From Amoebidium appalachense (lineage: Eukaryota; Ichthyosporea), in the NCBI GenBank assembly GCA_963693365.1, contig CAVNZM010000003.1, positions 12,400,001-12,464,000 on the forward strand: a stretch of 64,000 bases of DNA. Reading direction: 5' to 3'. This document shows, one piece after another, positions 56,449 to 64,000 of the stretch. Under the pieces are notes generated by a model. It worked only from the letters and a program-made list of their open reading frames with translations, ran no database searches and was not told the origin of the DNA. Each line of letters opens with the position of its first letter. The first letter of the stretch is position 1. A program made the translations under genes and the position numbers.

Positions 56449-57995
56449 ATGTATGCGTTAGAGGGTTGGAAATGTGGAGGAGACACCAAAGAGCAACAAC
56501 AAAAGCGTCACAAAGGTTGGAAATCCAAAATCCAACAATTTAAGCGTGCAGGCAGATGACACTTGAACAGAGCCCATCATCAGGGGGGTTCCTATGCCTC
56601 CACAAAAGCATGGGTTTCGACTCTTTAACCTCTCGCACGTAGTTCCCAACCCATACTTTGTTTCAACAGCAATAGGCGAGTCCACCCGTCTTGGCCAAAG
56701 ACGAGCAGGGTTGTTCAAGGAGCAGCAATCTAAGAACACAGAGTGTACGAAATCTGCAAGCAGACAAAAAAACAAAAAAAGCAAGCAGAGAGATAGAGCA
56801 TAAGCCCGGCTTCTACAAAGCTCCCCGACTCCTTAGCCTATAGAGTAGGGGAGGGAGGGGAGGGGGGGGGGGAGGGAGGGGGAGAGAGAGGGGGAAGGGG
56901 GGGGGGGGAGGGGGGGGGGGGGGGGGGGACATGGAGACAGAGAAAACAGGGGGGGAACGAACCTGGCAACTATTGCTTTATGAGAGGGTTACCCCACGCG
57001 GGGGGGGGGGGGGGGGGGGATGGGGGCTAGCTAGGGGAGGAGGAAGAGCACAAGCCCATCCTTTGCATTGCTGTCCATCAGAGATGTAAGAGTTATGTAT
57101 TTGTTAGCACACCAGGTGCCAATGCACACTACACGCTCGTGTAGAGTCCGTACACTCGCAAATAACCCGGCCCTTAGATCACTTGGGCCCATGCCACCAT
57201 TATGACATGGAAACTACAGACGCACTAGGCATGCACCTGTTTTCTACACATAACATCGAGCCAGTCAATGCAGGAATTTGGGGGGGGGGGGGGGGGGGGG
57301 GGGGAGGGGGGGGGGGGTATTTAGTGGGGCTAGCAAGTATCACGATTTGTGATAGGTCATGCAGTTTCTGTGGCTGCATGCTTGAATAAACATACCGGAG
57401 TAATGAAATGAGCAACGAGAGGGAATATAACAAGGATAAGGAATAAGCGGAAAAGAACAACAAGAGTGGAATAAGCGGGTCCCAATGGGAAACAATACCT
57501 TTTACACCAAAAATTATACACATCGACATATCAACATACATATAGGTAACTAGCATGCACACAGTACACACATTGTCTAAGAGGTGAAACCCACCACCCT
57601 CCAACCCAACACTAGAATGCGTTTAGTTTAGTTTCCAAACAAAACGACTCACACACATCAAACACACACACACACACAAGCCCACACGTACGTGTACACC
57701 TTGCATGGCAAAATCCGCGCACAAGCACACACACACACGCACAAGCAAACACATACACAAGCAAACACACACACACACACACGCACACAAGCACACACAC
57801 AGTGTCCACACACACGCACACACACACACATACACAAGCACAAGCAAACACATACACAAGCACACACACTACACTCACGTACACAGGTGCACAATCAAAT
57901 ATAGCCGCCTACAAGCCCAAGCATCCGCACACTACACACAGGTACGCATGTGCACACACACAAGCACACACATACACGTGCATTACATTAACCCA
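55615..57995. other. Convergent intergenic region with G tracts, a CA-rich block and one SINE-like copy
   Basis: G runs occur at about 56222-56251, 56416-56447, 56865-56928, 57001-57019 and 57280-57316; (CA)n lies at 57660-57985. The palindrome TGACGTCA at 56096-56103 matches a CRE/ATF site but is unsupported by context. No gene was recognised. Confidence 0.55.
56453..56800 (+). mobile_element. SINE-like subfamily B copy, longest
   Basis: After a G run it reads TGCGTTAGAGGGTTGGAAAT, then GACACTTGAACAGAGCCCAT, TCAGGGGGGTTCCTATGCCT, AAGCATGGGTTTCGACTCTT, and CCCGTCTTGGCC leading into AAGACGAGCAGGGTTG. The last blocks match subfamily A, so the two subfamilies share a 3' core. Confidence 0.8.
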
Positions 57996-58205
57996 TTACA
58001 AGCCCTTGTTGTAGTAGAGCACCTCAGGCCAAGCCTCCTTCGTCCTCTTCACAAACTCAGACACCTTCTCCTGTGCCTCAGGCTCCATCTTGGACACGGG
58101 GATGGAGCTCGTCTGTAGGGGAAAAAAGAAAGAAAGAAAGAAAGAAAGAGATAAAGAAAGAGACAAAGAAAGAAAGAAAGAAAGAAGGAGAAAAAGAAGG
58201 AGAGC

Positions 58206-58249
<44 letters not shown>

Positions 58250-58254
58250 AGGAG

Positions 58255-58305
<51 letters not shown>

Positions 58306-58403
58306 GAAAGTGAAAGGAAAAGGGAAAACGGGTGAAAGAGAAAAAAAAGGAATGGAATAAAAGAAGGAAGGAAGTACGAGGGGGGGGGGGGGGGGGGGGA
58401 GGT

Positions 58404-58467
<64 letters not shown>

Positions 58468-58774
58468 GGGGGGGGATGTATGCCTTAGAGAGTTGGAAAT
58501 ATGGAGAAGACGCCAAAGAGCAAAAGCAAAAACGTCACAAAAATGAGAAGCGTGCAGGCAGAAGACACTTGAACAGAGCTCATCATCAGGGGGGTTCCTA
58601 TGCCTCCACAAAAGCATGGGTTTCGACTCTGGAGGGAGGGAGGGGGGACATGCACACTAGGGGGAAGGGGGCGCACCAAGGGAGGTTGCAGCAAACAAGA
58701 CAGCAAAAGAGCCCGGGCGGGGGGGAGGCGGTAAGCATCCCAAGGGGGCAATGCATTAAGGGGAGATGCTCTCC

Positions 58775-58830
<56 letters not shown>

Positions 58831-59811
58831 AACACCTGTTGGCGGGGGAGAGGGGGGGGGTGGGGGGGGGGGGCGGGGTTTGAATGTGTCATAAAGTACG
58901 AAGTACACATGAACAACGGATAACACGATGCAGAGTGCAAACCATACATAGTGCAAACCATACTTAAAGATTATGCATAATAAGCAGAGCCCATCCTCAA
59001 GGAGGGCCTACGTCATCCACAGTACCCGAGTTTCGACCCATTCACCTCGTCAACGAAACCCAACTCAGATACTGAGCCGGGGGGGGGGGGGGGGGGGGGG
59101 GGTTATATGCGTAACAGTTGGGGATAAATACGTGTAGGGAACATGCTCTTCAGAGGGAAGGGTGTGTGTGTGTGTGTGTGTGGGGGGGGTGGGGGGGGGG
59201 GGGGGGGGGGGGGGTAAGAGAGGATACACACCTGTGGGAAGAGAGCGCAGCAGAGGGGGGTAGAGAAAACGAGGCAGATGCCAGCAAGACCCACGGTGAT
59301 TGGTGCAGCCAGCCAGGGGACCTTCTGGAGCAGCACACCCTTGGACAGCTTATTCATCACAATGGGCGGGATCACCATGCCTGGCGTGGCCATGAGGATA
59401 CGCGAGGGAATCACCTGTGCGCGTGTGTACGTGTGTACGTGTGGGTGAGTGTGAGTGTGTGTGTTGGGGGGGGGGGGGGGGGGGGGGGGGTGGAGGCTGG
59501 AAGGTAAGGAGGTGTGTGTGTGCGTGTGTGTGTGTGTGTGTTGTGGTGGTTGTGGGGAAGGGGGGGGGGGGGGGGGGGGGGGGGGGGGAATAGGGTTAGT
59601 GGTTGCAGTGTGAGGGTTTGTTTATTTGCGTCTCGTGTATTGTGACCAAAAAGGGTGGAAACAGGAGAAGAATACATTACCAGAGTAAGAAGTGCACATT
59701 CCATGCCGGGCACACAATGCAGTTTGAAAGCTACAAACAAGGAAAAGAACCGCAGAAATAACACAAACCCGAAATGAATGTGCATATGTATGCTATGCAA
59801 TGTACACTCCC

Positions 59812-59845
<34 letters not shown>

Positions 59846-59917
59846 ACACACACCAAAAAGGTGTGGCAAGTTCATCTTTGCAGCCTCCTTGCTATCCGTC
59901 ACAGGTACGCCCTCCCC

Positions 59918-59954
<37 letters not shown>

Positions 59955-61938
59955 CAACACACACATACGTACACGTACACACACACCACCCCATACAACC
60001 CCCCCCCCCCCCCCCCCCCCACACACACACCCACGTACACGTACACACACACACACACATGAGCCACTGCCATCTTTGAAGCCTCCTTGCTATCCGTGAC
60101 AGGCTCACCCTCCTTTGTGCTCACATATGAAGCAGGCACACATACAAAATCTCCCCCCTTCCTCCGCTTTTCCAAACACACACACACACTCCTACAAAAA
60201 ACACACGCACACAGACACAGACACCCAAACAACCACACACAGACATATACGCGCCCTCCCTCCCTCCCCCCCCCCCCCCCCCCCCCCACACACATACACA
60301 CACATACACACCCATGTACACCCACACCCACACACCTGAGCCACGGCCATCTTGGCAGCCTCCTTGCTATCCGTCACAGGCTCACCCTCCTTTGTGCTCA
60401 CCGTGATACCACCCACCAGCTCACGCTGACGCATGAGGGGAATGTTGACACAGTTGGCGGCGGCAACAGCTACCAGCTACAAAGGGAACCAGCCTGTATA
60501 GGGGGGGGGGAGGGGGGGGGGGAGGGATAGTTAGGAGGTGAGATAGGTGGTGATGGTGTGAATATGAGACATGGAAACACAGAGGTAGTGGTGAGATATT
60601 TTAGGTTGGAAAGGGTGAAATATACATTGAAGGCGTGGTGGGTTGTGTAACGTCTACAAAGGAAACCAGTCTGTAAGGGGGGGGGGGGAGGGGGAGGGGG
60701 GAAGGGGCTTGCTGGGGGGGGGGGGGGGGGGGTTAGAATGTGCTACAGGGTCCTGAGTATACATAGCACATGTTGATAATGGAAAACATAATGCAATGTG
60801 CAAACCAAAGGTTATGTTTGAAAAGCAGAGCAGGGGACGCAGGGGGAGGGGGGAGGGAAGGAGGGGGGTGGGGAGCCGATAGATAGGCGTAAGATAAGAT
60901 ATGTGTTGATGGTAAGGGGATAGAGGATGGAATTAATGAGATAGCGGTAGGATATATGATGATGGAATAGGTGGGAAATATACATTGATGCTGTTGGCTA
61001 CTGCTACAGTCACAAAGGGAACCAGCCTGTAGTTCTGAAGGAGATAGTTAGGAGGTGGGATATATGTTGATAATGTGGCTCTAAGAGACGGAAATAAAAT
61101 TTAGTGGTGTGACATGCGATAATGGTGCAATAGGGGAGAGGATTGCAAATGTAGCGAGGGAGGGGGGGGGGGGGGGGGGGAGGGGGAGGGGGGAGTGTCA
61201 TAGGCGTGAGAAACACATTTGATGGTGTAGCGAGTGAGGAAGGAAATGAAGAGAGAGGGGGGATGGGGAGGGGAAAGGGTAGTGGTGAGACACTTTGTGA
61301 TGTAAGGAGGATAAGGTTTTGGAATACAGTTTAACTTGTATTCCCGTGTGTGCGTGTGTGCACACGCCCGTATGTGTTTGCATGTGGGTGTCTCTGTCTT
61401 AGTGTTTGTGTGCCTGTTACATGCATGCATGCATGTGTGTGTTTGTGTGTACGTGTGTGTGTGTGTGAGTGAGCATTCGTGTGCCTTTATTTGTGTGTTG
61501 TGAGTGCATGCGCGTGTTGCACCGCGTAGCCCAATTGTGTTTTGCATACATGCATCCTTGCTCATTTGCACAACTCCCTCCCCCCCCCCCCCCCCCCCCA
61601 CGCATTTGCACAACAACCCCCCTCCACCCTCCACCCTCCCCCCCCCCCCCCCCCCCGCGCACACACACACACGCACCTTCCAACGAGGCCGCCAGCCAGC
61701 TTAGGGCTCCTAGCGACCAACTTGTTCAACCCCACGGCCGTAACAACGGACGCACCGCATGCGGCCGCATAGGCCTGTGCCAGTTGCTCGTTGGTGATGC
61801 CGGCACTTGCGTTGCGGTTGGTGTAGTTGACGATGCAGTTGAAACTCTGGTTCAACCACAGTGCACGTGGATGTGTGTGCGTGGGTGCATAAGTGGTAGA
61901 GGCGGAGGAGGAGGAGGGCGGGGGGGGGGGGGGGGGGG

Positions 61939-61973
<35 letters not shown>

Positions 61974-62035
61974 GGGGGTCGGTGTGTGTGTGTGGAAGTG
62001 GTCAGGGTATGTGTGTGTGGAAGTGGTCAGGGTAT

Positions 62036-62066
<31 letters not shown>

Positions 62067-62186
62067 GAGGGGGGAGGGGGGTTTGAATGCGTCAAGAAGC
62101 ACGAAGTACACAAGAACAAACGGATAACACGATGCAGAATGCAAGCCATACATAAAGAGTATGCATAATAAGCAGAGCCCATCCTG

Positions 62187-62223
<37 letters not shown>

Positions 62224-62867
62224 GGGATAGAATGTGTTGAAGAAGACAAGCACAATCATATCCGGGCAATACAATGCTTCAAAGGTCACACAAAGAGTAT
62301 GCATAATAAGGTAAAGGGTTTTTTTTTTTGCTTTCGTTGGTTGTGTGTTTTTTTTTTTTTTTTTTTTTTTTTGGGGGGGGGGGAGGGGGGGGGGGTAAGA
62401 GGTACAAACCTGCCAGAAGATGACAGCCGGGGTGGAGCGGTAGAAGGCCAACATTCCGCCTGGAGGGGGAGGGGGGGGGGGGGTGGGGGGGGGGGGGAGA
62501 GAGAGGGGGCCGGGGAGAAGAAGGTAAGTTTCACGGCCGGGAAAAGGGGGGGAGGGGGGTATGATGCAAGCGCTGACATGACGTACAAGGCACCTCCTTC
62601 CCCACCCTCCCCTCCCCCCACCCTCCCGGAGGAGCTTCCAGACCCTGAAGCTAATGAAACATCTCCTCTTTCCCCCGCCCCCCCCCCTGCCCCCCTCCCC
62701 CCTTCCCACCCCCTCCCCCCTCCCCTTCCCCACCAACACACACACACACACACTCCTCCAGCACAAAATCCCGGTGTTGTCCCTGTTTCTCCCTCCCCTT
62801 CCTTACATCTCTCTCTGCCTATCCCTCTCGCTCACCCTCCATCAGATCTCTCACTCCTTGACCCTAG

Positions 62868-62946
<79 letters not shown>

Positions 62947-63027
62947 GGACCCTTCTCTTAGGCTTTGTGTGCATCTGTCTGGTTGCCTGCTTGCCTGTCT
63001 CTTATTCCTGTGTTTGTGTGTGTGTAA

Positions 63028-63059
<32 letters not shown>

Positions 63060-63291
63060 TAGCGTGTGTGTGTAGGTGTTTGTGTGATCCTCTTACCTTA
63101 CGTTATATGTGTGTGTGTGTGTGCATGCGCACGTGCATGCCTACCCGAGATAAGCATGTTGCCAGGGACCTGGAAGGACATTCTGCCCAGAATGAACTGC
63201 TTCTCCCCCGTCTGCGGGTGGAAGGCACTGTCGTACAGCTTCTTAGCTGCCCACACCTGAAAGAAGGGGGTATGCTGTTAGTGGCTGGAAG

Positions 63292-63334
<43 letters not shown>

Positions 63335-63836
63335 AAATGTTATATACAGCATACAAAGTACACAATTACGAAGGAGAAGACAGGAAGTGGGGGGGTAGAA
63401 GGGGGGGCAGGGGAGACAGGAAGAGGAGGGAGGGAAAGAGGGGGGGGGGGGGGGGGGGGGGAGGGAGGGAGAGGGAGGGAGGGGAGGAGTGAGAGAGAGA
63501 CAGAGCGAGAGAGAAAGAGAGAGTGTGTGTGAGTGCGCGTGATAGAGAGATAGCACAAGAACCCCATCGGGAATCAGGGATGTGTGTGTGTGTGTGTGTG
63601 TGTGGTGAGCGGGGAAGAGACACTCACACCCCCACATAGCTTGACACGTGTCCGTGAGCGTACACAAATACACACACGTGCGCACCCACCCACTCACCGG
63701 CCCACATCCCCCTACCCACCACCAACCCACCCCTCCCCCCCAACCACCACCATACACATATACACACGCCCACTCACCCACACCCACCCCATTATCCCCC
63801 TTTCCAGCCACCATACACACACATACACGCACACAC

Positions 63837-63888
<52 letters not shown>

Positions 63889-64000
63889 ACCTGCTCATCA
63901 GTTGTTCCAGCAGGCTCAGTGGCACTGCCGTTCTTGTACGCCTCCACAAGCGCCTTTGCATCATCAAGCTCCTTGTCAGAGGCAAGCACCGTGCGGGGAT
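57996..64000 (-). CDS. Sideroflexin (mitochondrial serine/amino-acid carrier family), 5' end beyond window
   Basis: Exons in coding order: beyond 64000 to 63891, 63256-63145, 62459-62410, 61858-61677, 60476 (or 60493)-60336, 59414-59232, 58112-57996 (stop TAA). Family blocks run in order: [65 protein letters not shown]; the signature [44 protein letters not shown]; and the terminal YYNKGL. Sideroflexins are inner-membrane multi-pass proteins; SFXN1 transports serine for one-carbon metabolism. Two lesions stand out. Exon 61858 is preceded by TG instead of AG, and the next exon has a 7-base duplication (GTAGCTG twice) that breaks the LVPFVAVAAAN frame unless splicing shifts to the TTTGTAG acceptor. 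Parts of this exon are also copied into flanking introns. The gene may be damaged, use altered splicing, or carry assembly errors. Confidence 0.9.
58125..58310. repeat. (GAAA)n/(AAAG)n array
   Basis: The tetranucleotide array has a few GGAG and GATA interruptions. On the sense strand of the sideroflexin gene it is (CTTT)n, directly upstream of the last exon's acceptor, so it forms the polypyrimidine tract. Confidence 0.9.
58478..58640 (+). mobile_element. SINE-like subfamily B copy, 3'-truncated
   Basis: After (GT)n-G(n) it reads ATGTATGCCTTAGAGAGTTG through GACACTTGAACAGAGCTCAT and CACAAAAGCATGGGTTTCGA. Confidence 0.75.
58877..59080 (+). mobile_element. SINE-like subfamily A copy
   Basis: After a G-rich tract it reads TTTGAATGTGTCATAAAGTA, then ACGGATAACACGATGCAG, a short internal duplication of GTGCAAACCATAC, ATAAGCAGAGCCCATCCTCA and CCGAGTTTCGACCC, and ends at a new G run. 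Confidence 0.8.
59873..59914 (-). pseudogene. Partial copy of the end of sideroflexin exon 60336 (copy 3)
   Basis: Antisense to the + strand it encodes [12 protein letters not shown], matching the [12 protein letters not shown] of the exon at 60336-60476. It then diverges and lacks the flanking sequence. It lies in the intron downstream of that exon between C(n)-(CA)n blocks. Confidence 0.8.
60058..60125 (-). pseudogene. Partial copy of the end of sideroflexin exon 60336 (copy 2)
   Basis: Encodes [20 protein letters not shown] followed by AH and a GT-rich donor-like stretch, against [20 protein letters not shown] in the real exon. The 68-bp block differs at only a few bases and starts mid-exon, so it has no acceptor of its own. 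Confidence 0.88.
60640..61036 (-). pseudogene. Two upstream copies of the sideroflexin acceptor/exon-start segment
   Basis: At 60650-60676 and 60996-61036 the antisense strand repeats the acceptor plus CTGGTTYCCTTTGT start of the exon near 60493. The 61026 copy reads [14 protein letters not shown] before a possible GT donor. Adjacent GAAATATACATTGA and GTTAGGAGGTGRGATA blocks are also repeated, so whole intron-exon boundary segments have been tandemly multiplied. Confidence 0.75.
60735..60840 (+). mobile_element. Diverged SINE-like subfamily A fragment
   Basis: After a G run it reads TTAGAATGTGCTACAGGGTC and then GGAAAACATAATGCAATG and AAAGCAGAGCAGGG. Confidence 0.55.
61859..61860 (-). other. 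Missing AG at a sideroflexin 3' splice site (TG instead)
   Basis: The conserved WLNQSFN must start at 61858, directly continuing FWQ from the previous exon in phase 0. The two intron bases before it read TG on the coding strand (CACTG|TGG). No AG is present on that strand for more than 150 bases upstream. A single base change (CACTG to CACAG) would restore a canonical site. Confidence 0.75.
61917..62078. repeat. G-rich tracts and (GT)n with a short tandem repeat
   Basis: G runs at about 61919-61972 and 62051-62078 flank two copies of a GTGTGTGTGGAAGTGGTCAG-type unit. Confidence 0.85.
62082..62310 (+). mobile_element. Two SINE-like subfamily A fragments separated by a G run
   Basis: 62082-62187 reads TTTGAATGCGTCAAGAAGCA through ATAAGCAGAGCCCATCC and stops at a G run (62190-62222). 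A second, diverged copy (TAGAATGTGTTGAAGAAGAC .. AAAGAGTATGCATAATAAGG) starts on the far side of that run. Confidence 0.75.
62872..62946. repeat. (GT)n microsatellite in a sideroflexin intron
   Basis: About 37 uninterrupted GT repeats, which are CA repeats on the sense strand. Confidence 0.95.
63331..63640. repeat. Short SINE-like remnant, G tracts and (GA)n in a sideroflexin intron
   Basis: A G run (63295-63330) is followed by TTAAAAATGTTATATACAGC and TACAAAGTACACAATTACG, resembling the 5' part of subfamily A. G-rich and (GA)n tracts then run to about 63530, and (GT)n lies at 63581-63603. Confidence 0.55.

Overview
The window is nuclear DNA from an intron-rich eukaryote. Six protein genes can be followed through spliced exons. 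Everything between exons is saturated with homopolymer G/C tracts, (GT)n/(CA)n arrays, other microsatellites, minisatellites and short interspersed elements. The gene set points to an opisthokont, most likely a unicellular holozoan such as an ichthyosporean with long repeat-filled introns: a B3GLCT-type Fringe-family glycosyltransferase, a CCDC9-like coiled-coil protein, a PWWP+IBD protein of the LEDGF/HRP2 type, a MEK1/2-type MAP kinase kinase, and a sideroflexin. That placement is inferred from protein families only; I could not search a database.

Layout, left to right. Repeat-only DNA (1-1463). B3GLCT-like gene, + strand, 3' part (1464-8782). Repeat-rich intergenic DNA with a YbaK-domain single-exon gene on the - strand (12902-13516). 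Divergent from it, an acidic E/K-rich reading frame on the + strand (from 14268) that probably leads into an Arg-rich and CCDC9-like spliced region (17060 to about 25812). A convergent intergenic gap holding a palindromic TTAA-flanked element. A PWWP/IBD gene on the - strand (30374-41346). Divergent from it, a complete MEK gene on the + strand (43602-53344, 8 exons, 406 codons before the stop). A gap with a TA-flanked foldback element and SINE-like copies. Finally a sideroflexin gene on the - strand (57996 to beyond 64000; its 5' exons lie outside).

The genes alternate as divergent pairs (YbaK/acidic-CCDC9; PWWP-IBD/MEK) with convergent ends between them. They do not form a pathway; they are ordinary housekeeping, signalling and chromatin genes. 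Exon junctions were placed by splice dinucleotides, codon phase and family alignment from memory. Phase continuity holds across every MEK junction and every B3GLCT junction in the window. It holds for the PWWP/IBD gene apart from one frame break in a C run.

The most interesting features are non-coding. (1) Several introns are GT/G-rich at the 5' end and CA/C-rich at the 3' end, so the two intron ends are mutually complementary. (2) A short interspersed repeat family recurs 14 or more times and starts immediately 3' of a poly-G run. (3) Fragments of exons are repeatedly duplicated into neighbouring introns (MEK, sideroflexin, CCDC9-like). (4) There are two palindromic TTAA-flanked MITE-like elements and one TA-flanked foldback. 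(5) Exact local lesions are seen: a 7-base duplication and a lost AG acceptor in sideroflexin, GC donors in two genes, and homopolymer frame breaks.
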